64,000 nt of DNA from CAVYXA01 sp963846775 (GTDB lineage: Bacteria > Verrucomicrobiota > Verrucomicrobiia > Chthoniobacterales > UBA10450): contig CAWJXB010000006.1 in NCBI GenBank assembly GCA_963846775.1, forward strand, positions 806,001-870,000. The letters are read 5' to 3'. This document shows positions 16,614 to 25,441 of the stretch, piece after piece (the first letter of the stretch is position 1; each line of letters begins with the position of its first letter). The position numbers and the translations under genes are program-made. The notes under the pieces are model-generated. The model worked only from the letters and a program-made list of their open reading frames with translations. It ran no database searches and had not been told where the DNA came from.

Positions 16614-18992
16614 TTAGGGTTGAGGCGGCAAGGCTGTGCCGGATGCGTTTTTCACGAGAACAGTATCACTGGCGTTGATCAATCCATCAGTGTTCACGTC
16701 CACACGAGCGTTCGAAGTTGTCACTGGGTTGCCCGATTGAGACTTGGTTGCAACTGTGTCCCCCACGTTTACAACGCCATCAGAGTTCACGTCGCCGACG
16801 AGCACGCCCATTTGTTGATAGAAGTAGTCGTTGTGGGTCGCCCCGGAACCGTCAACGCCATTTAGGGTAACGGTGACATAGGTGCCATTGGTAACCCCGG
16901 TGATGTTCACGATGAATTGAGACGGATCATTCGGATCGATCATGCTGCTGCTTACGGTTCCGCCGATGCAACACACGGCTCCGACGCCGACAAGATCGTG
17001 CGCGAAGGAAAAGATCATGGTGTGATTGCCATTGACGCCGCCAGTTCGGCATTCGATCGGCGCCGATCCCTGAAGATCGATATCGAATGTGCCGGCGCTT
17101 CCGTGAGTTTTTCTCGAGATAACATCGAGCAACCCCACAGGTGGCGCCGGGGCCGACGGTGAGAAAGCAACGCTCGTCGTCCAGGTGTTTCCATCGCTGA
17201 TCGCTGAAAAATGACTGAAGCTGGTCAAGGTACTTTGCCCGGTGACGACATAGCCGTCATCGGTAGACATGATTAGCCGCCCCGAAGTGTCGACTTGGAT
17301 GCTGGTCAGATGTGGAAAGCCGGTAGCGACGCTGGCTTCGATCTGTCCGCTTGTATTCAATCGATAGACGGTGCCGTACCAACTGGTCAGAAAAATCTTG
17401 CCGCTTTGATCGGCCGCAAATTTGCCGCTGAAAACACCGGAGGGAAAAGTCAAATGATTCAAGAGAAGCATTGTGGTCGGATCATAAATGTTGAATCCGC
17501 CGCTGACCGGTCCGGCGTAAACCTTTCCGTCAAGGCCGACGTTCAAGTGGTAGAAGTCCGTGCCGTTGGCGAAGCGCGTTGCCGTGTTACTGGATGTATC
17601 GAAACGAACAATGCCATTGGGCTGGCCACCGCCCGTATTCATGTCCGTTGCGAAAATAAAGTTCTGGTAGCTGCCGATCCCGCCCAAAAGCGGCGCGTTC
17701 ACGGTGCTCCAACCGGGGTAAGTGGTGTGGGTAAGCGTGCTGCAATCGGAAAAGAACCGCGTGAGGAACGGAGCGAACGTGCCGTTGTATGCATTGATGG
17801 CGTTATCCGGGCTGACCGTTATGCTGCGCAGATATTCGGTGCCGGGATAAATACCTCCGTTGTAGTTCAATCTGATCTTGCGCAGCAGAGTTCCGTCAGG
17901 ACTAAACTCGCGAATTGTATTTTGCTCGCGGTTGCTGATTCCCGCTACCACGCTTCCGAGAGCAAACAGAACATTGCGGGTCGCGGGCGGTGTCGGAGTT
18001 GGAACCGGCGTCGGCGTAGGTGTCGCAACGGGACAGATCGGTAGTGGAACGACGTGAGCGAACGAAACAAAGGTGCTGCTGGTGGAGGATGGATCGCCGA
18101 CCGTGAACGAGCTAAAATTCTTCGACAAAGTCGTATCACCGATGAGCACTTCTCCCTGCCACTGCGCAACGATCAGACGCCCGGTTTCATCGACATCAAT
18201 GTTGGTCAGGCCCAGCAATCCAGTCGAAATCGTCGCTTCTCGTACACCAGCGCTGTTCAATCGCGAGACCGAGCCGTCGTTTCCAGTAACATAGATGTGT
18301 CCGGCCTGATCGGCCGCGACTCCGTAGATCCATGCGACGTTTGAAGCCTTGGTCACGTGATTAAGCAGCTGCATCGTCGCCGGATCGTAAACGTAGATGT
18401 CGGCGTTTGATGAACTCAGCGCGTACAGTTTTCCATCCAATCCGACGTTGACTCCGATGAAATGGTGATTGGTCGCGAAACGCGCGGCGGTATCGTCGAA
18501 CGTGTCAAAGCGGACGATCCCGGCGAAGGAACTGTAATCTGCTGCGAACACGAAATTCTGAGCCGCAGCGATTGTTCCGAGGTAAGTAACGTTGCCTGCG
18601 CTCCAATCCGGAAACGTTTTGACGACAAAACTATTGGAGTCCGGCGAATAGCGTGTCATCAGCGGGTACCACGTTCCATTGAACGAGTCGATCCACCCAT
18701 ATTGATCTACGACGATGCCGTGCAGGTACTCATTGCTTGGGCAACACCATGGATAAGGGCGCCCGCCATAATCGAATTGAATGGTCTGGATCAGAGTTCC
18801 GTGTGGCGTGTACTCGCGCACAGAGTTGTGGACGGACACCAGAATATTGTTCGAATGGATCGGCTGACTTTGGGTCGTTGATCCGGCTCGGCCCGGTGTT
18901 CGGTTTCCCGTTCCCTGAATTTCGCCCGCAGCGAGCGACGCAATCGCGAAAAAGATGAGTAACTGGCTGAGGCCGGAGAAGGAGCTGGGCAT
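16614..18992 (-). CDS. Large secreted protein: two beta-propeller-like halves plus dockerin-type C-terminus
   Basis: From the ATG at 18992 the 792-residue protein starts with a signal peptide (MPSSFSGLSQLLIFFAIASLAAG). Two homologous halves of ~300 residues follow, each with EFSPDGTL/EYTPHGTL, NVGLDGK, IYVYDP or FNIYDPTTM and DxxGRLI strings like NHL/SMP-30-type propellers. They are separated by a PTPTP linker. After a cohesin-like beta domain (~660-735), the end has two EF-hand-like dockerin repeats (GDVNSDGVVNVGDT and VDVNTDGLINASDT). I infer an extracellular, calcium-binding surface or secreted protein. The frame is open upstream of the chosen start, but that part looks non-coding. Confidence 0.8.
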   Translation of the reverse strand: MPSSFSGLSQLLIFFAIASLAAGEIQGTGNRTPGRAGSTTQSQPIHSNNILVSVHNSVREYTPHGTLIQTIQFDYGGRPYPWCCPSNEYLHGIVVDQYGWIDSFNGTWYPLMTRYSPDSNSFVVKTFPDWSAGNVTYLGTIAAAQNFVFAADYSSFAGIVRFDTFDDTAARFATNHHFIGVNVGLDGKLYALSSSNADIYVYDPATMQLLNHVTKASNVAWIYGVAADQAGHIYVTGNDGSVSRLNSAGVREATISTGLLGLTNIDVDETGRLIVAQWQGEVLIGDTTLSKNFSSFTVGDPSSTSSTFVSFAHVVPLPICPVATPTPTPVPTPTPPATRNVLFALGSVVAGISNREQNTIREFSPDGTLLRKIRLNYNGGIYPGTEYLRSITVSPDNAINAYNGTFAPFLTRFFSDCSTLTHTTYPGWSTVNAPLLGGIGSYQNFIFATDMNTGGGQPNGIVRFDTSSNTATRFANGTDFYHLNVGLDGKVYAGPVSGGFNIYDPTTMLLLNHLTFPSGVFSGKFAADQSGKIFLTSWYGTVYRLNTSGQIEASVATGFPHLTSIQVDTSGRLIMSTDDGYVVTGQSTLTSFSHFSAISDGNTWTTSVAFSPSAPAPPVGLLDVISRKTHGSAGTFDIDLQGSAPIECRTGGVNGNHTMIFSFAHDLVGVGAVCCIGGTVSSSMIDPNDPSQFIVNITGVTNGTYVTVTLNGVDGSGATHNDYFYQQMGVLVGDVNSDGVVNVGDTVATKSQSGNPVTTSNARVDVNTDGLINASDTVLVKNASGTALPPQP

Positions 18993-19246
18993 TCGGCCGA
19001 TGTCAGAAGCAATGGATGTGCCGCTTTTCCCTCTGGGTGTGGTCGAATCGAAAAAACGATGAGTGACCAGGGACGAGCGATTGGCTTTCGCAAAAAACTG
19101 AAAGCTGAAAGATGAAACGCTGAAAAGCTGATATGCCGAAGTGACGAGATCGTGCGCACCCGAAGAAGCTTTTCTCGAAAATTTCAGGTCCAACTAGGGA
19201 GGTCAGTCCTCACTTGGCCCCTCACTTTTGACACAAAACAAACCCG
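18993..19246. other. Intergenic region, no recognised feature
   Basis: No gene or clear hairpin is visible. The GAAAGCTGAAAGATGAAACG string near 19098 is a low-complexity, A-rich segment. The stretch should contain the promoter of the secreted dockerin-type protein gene. Confidence 0.4.
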
Positions 19247-19924
19247 TTAACCGAAACTATCCGACTGCGGATCCCAAAAATCGCCTCCCAGGCCGAGCCC
19301 AGCAAAGATGGAACGCATCTCATCAGGCTGCGGACGGCGCGCGTTCTCTTGTAAGCGCGTCGAATACCAGGTCGCCGCGAGCCTCCATAACTGGTCCATC
19401 GTGACGAGCGGCCGCATGGGATAGCCATGGAGGGCGCACCACTCCTCAATCCGTTCTTCCGACCGGAAGAAAAGCATGTTGTTTCATGTGAAAACAATGT
19501 CGTCCCACCACTTGGCGGCGGGAACAAGGCAATGGAAAAGCCAGTTGCGCGGCGGCGGACCTTCCAAGCCAATCTCCAGTGAGAGCGGTTCATCGGATTG
19601 TTCGCACCGGGAATGAACCCGCCCCGGGCGATGCAGCGCCGCTGGTATCCCGAACGAATCCCAGGCGCAGTTCGCGAAATACTTCGTGTCATCGACGATC
19701 ACGACATGCTGGGTCGGGACGCCGGAAAAGGGCGGAGCCATCCGAATGGATTCTCCATCGGGTTCCAACACCAACACTCGTTGAGCGCGCAGACTACCAT
19801 AGGCTTCGCGGACGCTGTCGACGTCGGCGCGAACACGTTCAGCGATAACTTCCAGCGCCGGCCTTTGCCCGGTCTCGGCGAAGTGCCGGTAGATCGCCAG
19901 TTTCGTCTGTGTATCGAGACTCAT
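19247..19924 (-). CDS. Organomercurial-lyase (MerB)-like protein with in-frame TGA: candidate selenoprotein
   Basis: Two open frames (19924-19484 and 19477-19247) are in phase, separated only by TGA (19486-19484) and two codons. Read through, they give 225 residues resembling MerB: a winged-helix-like N-terminus, then YFANCAWDSFGIP (Cys86, Asp89), GRVHSRCEQSDEPLSL (Cys107), and WWDDIVFT-(TGA)-NNMLFFRSEE. MerB breaks the carbon-mercury bond with two Cys and an Asp; the TGA (codon 147) falls at the second catalytic Cys. A 7-bp hairpin with GGUC loop starts 12 bases after the TGA. I infer selenocysteine insertion; a Cys-to-stop mutation or read error is the alternative. The natural substrate may not be mercury. 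The gene stands alone. Confidence 0.75.
19454..19471 (-). promoter_or_regulatory. SECIS-like hairpin after the in-frame TGA
   Basis: On the coding strand, TTCTTCC and GGAAGAA pair perfectly over 7 bp around the tetraloop GGTC. Nineteen bases separate the TGA from the loop. Bacterial SECIS elements lie inside the reading frame just after UGA and present a G-containing apical loop at about this distance; the E. coli fdhF loop also reads GGUC. SelB binding is inferred. Confidence 0.65.
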
Positions 19925-20117
19925 GGACTAAATCTCTCAGGAAAGCAGGAACGCAGGAACATTTTTATGCACAGATTTTAAGCCCCGTAATCCCTTGAAA
20001 TTTATCTCGAAGCCAGGAATCCAGAAAACGGATCAAAAGCTGCAAATCCTTTCGTATCCTTGTCCGCCTCATTGGAACCATCTTCACGGCCGCAATGACG
20101 ATCGCCCTATGATGTCC

Positions 20118-21605
20118 TTACATTTCGTCGGCCATATTCCGGATCATTTCCCAAGCCCTGGCTAGATGCTCCTCGGTCGTGAGCACATTGCCGAGGCCGA
20201 TCCGCATCACGGTGCGGCCACGCAGTTTCGTTTGCGTGAGATAAGCGCGGCCCGACGCGTTGATGCGCTCGACGATTTCGCTATTCAACTTGTCAATCTT
20301 GTCCGGATCGCCGGCGTCACCGCCGCCGGCTATAACTCGAAAGCACACGACGCCCATGCTCACTGGCGCCGCCAGTTCGAACCGACCGCCTGCCCGCCGG
20401 AGCCTCGGCGAAGGTGGGTCGGTCTTGATCCAATCCGCCAAAAGGTTCGCCAGTCGAACGCACTCGCGCAGACGCGCCGTGAGTCCTTGGCGGCCGAAAC
20501 TACGGAAGATGACCCATGCCTTGAGCGCACGGAAACGGCGGCCTAACTGAACTCCGTAATCCATGTAGTTGCGAACGGTCTCGACCGTATCGCCGCGCAA
20601 CACATCGGGCGGCGCGAGCGAGAACACGCGACGCAGCCGTTCCAGATCACGCACATAGAGAACGCTGAAATCGAGCGGCACGAAAAGCGATTTGTGTGGA
20701 TTCACGATGATGGAATCCGCTTCGCTCCAACCTTCGATGATCCATTTGTATTCGGGAAGAATGGCGAACCCGCCGCCGTAAGCCGCGTCGATATGGAGCC
20801 ACATTTTTTCGTCGCGACACAGCCGCGCCAGCTCGGGAATAGGATCGACACTGGCCGTGGAGGTTGTCCCGGCAGTCGCCACCACCGCGATCGGTATAAA
20901 ACCGGATTGTCGATCTTCCGCGATCATTTCGCGCAGGATCGGCATCTTCATCCGGAATTCGTTGTCGCTGGGAACACGGCGGACGTTTTTCTCGCCGATG
21001 CCGAGGGCGATGGCTGCTTTCTCGGCCGCGTTGTGCGCCTGATCGGAAGTGTAAATGCGCAAACGCGAGAGATCATCGCGACCCGCGAGCCCGCGCTCAC
21101 GCGCGCCGGGCACGGCTTCTTCTCGCGCAACTGCGAGTGCGTGCATGATCCCAACCGAAGCGGTGTCGTAAACGACGCCCTCGAATGCTTCCGGCAATCC
21201 GACCCATCGCCGAATCCAATCGATAACGACCGTTTCAAGCTCGGTCGCGGCAGGGCATGTACGCCAGGTCATGGCGTTTACGTTCAGTGGCGCGCTGAGA
21301 ATCTCGCCGAGAATTCCCGGCCCGGTCGTTGTCCAACCGAAGTAACCGAGAAACATCGGATGACTCCAGTGCGTCATGCCCGGAATAATCAATTGATCGA
21401 CATCGGCGAGAATTTTTTCGAATGATTCGCCGGTTTCCGGAGGCACGGCTGGCAATTTGTCACGAAGCGCGCCCGGTTTCGCGTTCGGAGCGACGCGCAG
21501 CGTTCCGATCTTTTCCCGATGATCTGCGATCCAGTCCGCCAACTCGTGCAATTGCTTTCGAAATTCCTCCGGCGGTGTGTCGCCAAGGTGTGATCGATCT
21601 TCCAT
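20118..21605 (-). CDS. Pyridoxal-phosphate-dependent (aromatic L-amino-acid type) decarboxylase
   Basis: This 495-residue group II PLP decarboxylase has the N-terminal MTHWSHPMFLGYFGWTTTGPG stretch typical of DOPA/tryptophan/tyrosine decarboxylases, TAGTTSTASVDPI, LHIDAAYGGG (Asp binding the PLP ring) and the PLP lysine in VNPHKSLFVPLD. It should convert an aromatic or related amino acid to its amine. The ATG at 21605 (MEDRSHLGDTPPEEF) fits; codons upstream are repeat DNA. Residues around 394-407 (DPPSPRLRRAGG) are encoded by a palindromic repeat inserted in frame at 20381-20423. The gene stands alone. Confidence 0.93.
   Translation of the reverse strand: MEDRSHLGDTPPEEFRKQLHELADWIADHREKIGTLRVAPNAKPGALRDKLPAVPPETGESFEKILADVDQLIIPGMTHWSHPMFLGYFGWTTTGPGILGEILSAPLNVNAMTWRTCPAATELETVVIDWIRRWVGLPEAFEGVVYDTASVGIMHALAVAREEAVPGARERGLAGRDDLSRLRIYTSDQAHNAAEKAAIALGIGEKNVRRVPSDNEFRMKMPILREMIAEDRQSGFIPIAVVATAGTTSTASVDPIPELARLCRDEKMWLHIDAAYGGGFAILPEYKWIIEGWSEADSIIVNPHKSLFVPLDFSVLYVRDLERLRRVFSLAPPDVLRGDTVETVRNYMDYGVQLGRRFRALKAWVIFRSFGRQGLTARLRECVRLANLLADWIKTDPPSPRLRRAGGRFELAAPVSMGVVCFRVIAGGGDAGDPDKIDKLNSEIVERINASGRAYLTQTKLRGRTVMRIGLGNVLTTEEHLARAWEMIRNMADEM
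20381..20423. repeat. Palindromic repeat inside the decarboxylase gene
   Basis: Outer arms ACCGAC/GTCGGT and an inner CGCCG-GAGCCT-CGGCG pairing lie within the coding sequence. On the coding strand it reads SPRLRRAGG and on the other strand RRSLGEGG, strings that look repeat-derived. A related string (GCGCCGAAGCCCTGGCGAAG) lies near 53777. Confidence 0.55.
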
Positions 21606-21689
21606 GCGACCACGAATGGACACGAATCGACACGGATTCACAAATGCTTCGTTGCCTGTAGGTGCTGAGCCGATGTCTTTGCTCCTGTA

Positions 21690-23036
21690 TTGACAACAAC
21701 AATCGGCCTGAATAGAAGAATTGTGGTGAGAAGGTTGTTAGTCGTTTTCGTTACCTTGTGGTTGGTCTCGCCACTGGCCTATGCAGGCCCAGAAACGGAT
21801 TCGGGCGAAGAGATGAAGGAGACAGCTTCTGCCGCGTCTCCGCAGTGGTATGCAGACAGGGAATGGCAATTGAATTCTTGGGCCACATACATTTTTCAGG
21901 GCGAAGACTGGACCTCCTTCGATGACAAATACTTGGAAGCCGATCACGGCTGGGGCGGCGGCTTGGATTTCAAATACTTTTTCACGCGCTGTCTCGGAGC
22001 CGGATTAGAAGGGTGGGTCGTCGATGCCAAGCGGCACTTTCGCGGCTACGAAGGATTCGAGGTTTTTCACGGCATACACCGCGAAGAGCGCCGCGCAGTG
22101 GGTGCTATCCTGGGCACTCTGACCCTTCGTTACCCGATAGCGTCCAGCCGGTTCGCGCCCTACCTATTCGCAGGTGCCGGGGCCATATTCGGCGGTGGTG
22201 AACAGGCTAGCATTGTCCAGACCATCTTCCCGCCCATGGCGAAAACTTTGCCCGGCAATGATCGGGTGGAGGCAATCGGCCAGTTTGGGTGCGGCATTGA
22301 AGTCCGCCTCACCCCATACATTGGCTGGATGAACGACTTTAGCTGGAACATCGTTGGCGACGGGGACTCCATTTTTGGAATGTTCCGGAGCGGCCTCACT
22401 GTCGCATTCGGCCGAAGCACATTGACTGAACCTCGCACCGATATGGGCAAAGAGTCGAAGCAGATAACATCATTGCCCGAGCATCAGTGGTACGCGGATC
22501 GGGAGTTTGACTTCAGTTTTTGGGGCACATACCTCTTCGCAAACGAAAGCTTGATACAGCTCACGCGCACTTACCTGGAAAGCGAGGACGCCTGGGGCGG
22601 AGGTGTGGACTGCAAATACTTTTTCATGCGCAATTTTGGAATCGGTTTAGAAGGCTGGATGGTGAATGCCCAACGCCTCACCTTCGACCGTAGTCCGAAC
22701 GGCACATTTCTCTTTGGCGAAAAGAGCCGCGCAATCGGCGGTCTGCTGGGCACGCTCACGGTTCGTTTCCCGATATTATCCACTCGACTTGCGCCTTACG
22801 CATTTGCTGGCGGCGGGGCCATCTTCGGTGGTGGCGAACGGGACCGGTATGTTCGCCAGATTGGGAGATTTGTGCACAGCGGCAGCCAGACCGAGGCAAT
22901 CGGTCAGTTTGGCGTCGGTATGGAAATTCGCTTTACGTCGCACATTGGCTGGATGAGTGATTTCAGCTGGGACATTGTCCGTGGCGGGGAGTCGGTTTTC
23001 GGAATGGCTCGGAGCGGCCTGACTCTCGCGTTCTGA
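21690..23036 (+). CDS. Tandem-duplicated outer-membrane barrel protein
   Basis: This 448-residue protein has a signal peptide (RRLLVVFVTLWLVSPLAYAG). It then carries two homologous units of about 190 residues, starting QWYADREWQLNSWATYIF (residue 52) and QWYADREFDFSFWGTYLF (residue 266). Each continues with WGGGLDFKYFF/WGGGVDCKYFF, GAGLEGW/GIGLEGW, LFAGAGAIFGGG/FAGGGAIFGGG, EAIGQFG and GWM.DFSW. The end is SGLTLAF. Each unit looks like an eight-stranded OmpA-type barrel. The start is a TTG at 21690 or a GTG near 21723, with no ATG. Function unknown; it is probably an outer-membrane protein with two fused barrels. Confidence 0.8.
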   Translation: MTTTIGLNRRIVVRRLLVVFVTLWLVSPLAYAGPETDSGEEMKETASAASPQWYADREWQLNSWATYIFQGEDWTSFDDKYLEADHGWGGGLDFKYFFTRCLGAGLEGWVVDAKRHFRGYEGFEVFHGIHREERRAVGAILGTLTLRYPIASSRFAPYLFAGAGAIFGGGEQASIVQTIFPPMAKTLPGNDRVEAIGQFGCGIEVRLTPYIGWMNDFSWNIVGDGDSIFGMFRSGLTVAFGRSTLTEPRTDMGKESKQITSLPEHQWYADREFDFSFWGTYLFANESLIQLTRTYLESEDAWGGGVDCKYFFMRNFGIGLEGWMVNAQRLTFDRSPNGTFLFGEKSRAIGGLLGTLTVRFPILSTRLAPYAFAGGGAIFGGGERDRYVRQIGRFVHSGSQTEAIGQFGVGMEIRFTSHIGWMSDFSWDIVRGGESVFGMARSGLTLAF

Positions 23037-23230
23037 GAACTAGAAGCTTGGAAAGCAACGCAAGGGCGTCGCACTCCGAACGCGTTACACCCGAAATGAA
23101 GAGGCGTCCTCGCTTCGCTTTCATCGCCGGTTGCAGCGGAAGTGCCGCGGTTCGCCCCACTCGTGTGCAATGCGCTGAGGACAGCGCACACTACACCTTG
23201 CGAAGCGCTCACCGCGCACGAAATTACTCT
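23037..23230. other. Short intergenic region with repeat
   Basis: It contains GCTGAGGACAGCGCACACTAC near 23170, part of the same repeat family seen at 10255 and 15885. No thiamine (TPP) riboswitch-like motif was seen ahead of thiH. Confidence 0.45.
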
Positions 23231-24355
23231 ATGTCGTTTGCCGAAACACTCGACAATCTCGCCCTGAGAAAATCGCTGCTCGTGCGGCGATTCGAAAACC
23301 TCATCGCGCCCAAATCCGACTCGGAATTGCAAGCGATGGCGGAAACGTCCAGCGCGCTGACCCGGCAAAATTTCGGGCGCACGATGCGGTTGTTTGCCCC
23401 GCTTTATTTGTCGAACGAGTGCGTCAACAATTGTCGATACTGCGGTTTTTCGCGCGATAATCCAATCCTGCGCGTTACGCTGACGGTGGATGAAGTGGTG
23501 ACGGAAGCGCGTCATCTGTCGCGTGCTGGATTTCGACAGGTTCTTCTCGTGGCAGGCGAACATCCGAAATTCGTTAGCCCCAATTATCTGTCTGATTGCG
23601 TCCGCGCGCTCGCGCCAGATTTTCCGTCGATCTCGATCGAGGTCGGCCCGATGGAGACTGATGATTATATTAGAATTGTCGATGCTGGCGCGGAAGGGCT
23701 GGTTGTTTATCAGGAAACGTACAACCGCGGTGTCTATGCGGAGATGCACACCGCCGGGCCGAAGCGCGATTTCAATTTTCGGCTCGATTGCGCGGAGCGC
23801 GGTTACGCCGCCGGTTTTCGCCGGCTCGGCATCGGCGCGCTGTTCGGTTTGTCGCGCTGGCAGGACGAAGCGGTCGCGCTGGCAGCGCACTTGGAGTACC
23901 TGCTGAAACATTGCTGGCAGGCGCAAATCAGCGTAAGTCTGCCGCGATTGCGCCCAGCGGCCGGCGGATTTCGCCCGCTTTTTTCAACGAGCGATCGCGA
24001 GCTGGCGCAATTGGTCTGCGCGTTACGAATCACGTTTCCGCAGGTCGGGATCGTTTTAAGCACGCGCGAGCGCGCTTCGCTGCGCAACGCACTCATTCCG
24101 TTAGGCGTGACGATGATGAGCGCCGGCAGTCATACCGAACCGGGCGGCTATACCCATCAGGGCAGCGAACATCTCCATCACACCGTGCGCGGCCGGATCG
24201 TGGCGCCCGAGTTTCAAGACGGCGAAGACCAGCTCGCCACCGGTCAGTTTGAGATCAGCGACGAACGGTCGCCGGCTGAGATCACAGCTCTATTACGCCA
24301 GCGCGGATTCGATCCGGTTTGGAAAGACTGGGACCAGGCGCTGTGCGGCGTGTGA
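23231..24355 (+). CDS. thiH: 2-iminoacetate synthase (radical SAM, thiamine thiazole synthesis)
   Basis: ThiH cleaves tyrosine to dehydroglycine (2-iminoacetate) and p-cresol for the thiazole ring of thiamine. The 374-residue protein has the radical-SAM cluster motif CVNNCRYCGF (CxxxCxxC), the substrate segment VYQETYN, and the family end SAGSHTEPGGY and GQFEISDERSPAEI. The ATG at 23231 gives the family's normal length. thiE is 27 kb away, and thiG/thiS are not in the window, so the pathway genes are scattered. Upstream is repeat DNA. Confidence 0.95.
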   Translation: MSFAETLDNLALRKSLLVRRFENLIAPKSDSELQAMAETSSALTRQNFGRTMRLFAPLYLSNECVNNCRYCGFSRDNPILRVTLTVDEVVTEARHLSRAGFRQVLLVAGEHPKFVSPNYLSDCVRALAPDFPSISIEVGPMETDDYIRIVDAGAEGLVVYQETYNRGVYAEMHTAGPKRDFNFRLDCAERGYAAGFRRLGIGALFGLSRWQDEAVALAAHLEYLLKHCWQAQISVSLPRLRPAAGGFRPLFSTSDRELAQLVCALRITFPQVGIVLSTRERASLRNALIPLGVTMMSAGSHTEPGGYTHQGSEHLHHTVRGRIVAPEFQDGEDQLATGQFEISDERSPAEITALLRQRGFDPVWKDWDQALCGV

Positions 24356-24365
24356 AGAAAACGTT

Positions 24366-24456
24366 CAACTCCGAAAGCTTTCGCGAGCAGGCAGTCCAAC
24401 CCGCCTCCGCCGTAGCGAGCGCTCAACTCCGAAAGACTTCGCGAGCAAGCGTCCAA
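24366..24456 (+). repeat. Two direct repeats of about 34 bases
   Basis: CAACTCCGAAAG(C/A)TTCGCGAGCA..(A)GTCCAAC-type units occur at about 24366-24400 and 24423-24456 behind thiH, separated by about 22 bases. The CTCCGAAAGCTTTCG core also matches the palindrome at 7183-7200. Two copies do not make a CRISPR array. Confidence 0.6.
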
Positions 24457-24629
24457 CGCCCAATGCCAGACCGCATCTGCGTGGGGCAAATAGGTGACAA
24501 TGATAGGAATTGCCGGGTGCGGGTTTGGGACCTACACCCGACAATATGAATAGTGTTTGTTACGCTGAGTTGTCCTCAGCTTGTCCCAAGCTTGCGACGG
24601 GGGCACAACGCCGTTAGAAAAGGAGAGAG

Positions 24630-25439
24630 ATGGAATCCGCAGCGGCATTGGAATTTTTGCCGGCCGTGGCGACGCCGAGTCTCTCGCGCGATTCGCTGGT
24701 CGTGTCGATCCACGATCTGGCGCCGTCGAATCGCGCGGTGGTGGAGCAGATGCTGGCCGCGCTTGCGAAGAGCGGCATCCGCGCCTGTTCGCTCCTGGTC
24801 GTGCCGGATTACCATCGTCAAGGTCGCGCCACGCAAGATCGACCATTCGTTTCCTGGTTGCGCGATCTCGAAGCACGTGGGCACGAGATCGTGATTCATG
24901 GCTATTTTCATCAACGCGAACGCCGGGGCGATGAAACGATCCGTGAGAAATTCCTTACTCGCTTTTACACCGAGGACGAGGGCGAGTTTTACGATCTCGA
25001 TTACGAAGAAGCGTTGCGGCGGATCTTGGCGGCGCGCGATGAATTTCGCGGGATCGGTCTAAAGCCGCGCGGCTTTGTTGCCCCGGCGTGGTTGCTCAGT
25101 GCCGAGGCCGAGCGGGCCGCATGTGACGCCGATTTGGAATACACCACTCGCCTGCGCACGGTGCGCGACCTGCGATCGGGCCAGGATTTCGCCGCGCCAT
25201 CGATTGTCTATAGCGTGCGCAATCATTGGCGACGCGCCGTTAGCCGTAGCTGGAATGCTACGCTGTTTCGCGTGCTCAAACGCAAACCGCTTTTGCGAAT
25301 TAGCATTCATCCGCCCGATTATTCTTACCCGACCATTTGGCGGCAGATTGTCGATGTTATTGAAACGGCTGCTCCTTCCCGGATGACTACGACTTATCAG
25401 GACTGGATTGCCGAGCAACGGTTGCGACGCGGGATTTAG
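24630..25439 (+). CDS. DUF2334 domain-containing (polysaccharide-deacetylase-like) protein
   Basis: A 269-residue protein of the DUF2334 family, which has the NodB/polysaccharide-deacetylase barrel. The diagnostic strings are VSIHDLAPSNRA (Asp/His), HEIVIHGYFHQ (metal histidines), RGFVAPAWLLS and the late ISIHPPDYS. Members probably deacetylate a glycan or related substrate; the target is unknown. An AGGAGAG ribosome-binding site precedes the ATG at 24630. The PHP-glycosyltransferase gene starts 2 bases after its stop, so the two form an operon and probably act on the same glycan or glycolipid. Confidence 0.9.
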   Translation: MESAAALEFLPAVATPSLSRDSLVVSIHDLAPSNRAVVEQMLAALAKSGIRACSLLVVPDYHRQGRATQDRPFVSWLRDLEARGHEIVIHGYFHQRERRGDETIREKFLTRFYTEDEGEFYDLDYEEALRRILAARDEFRGIGLKPRGFVAPAWLLSAEAERAACDADLEYTTRLRTVRDLRSGQDFAAPSIVYSVRNHWRRAVSRSWNATLFRVLKRKPLLRISIHPPDYSYPTIWRQIVDVIETAAPSRMTTTYQDWIAEQRLRRGI

Positions 25440-25441
25440 CC

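Noticed and set aside
22963..23926. Large minus-strand open frame opposite thiH and the barrel gene end
   Set aside because: A shadow of the thiH coding strand; composition (Arg/His/Gln-rich, no hydrophobic pattern) and lack of family features.
24366..24456. Possible CRISPR-like direct repeats
   Set aside because: Only two imperfect copies with one spacer and no cas genes anywhere in the window.
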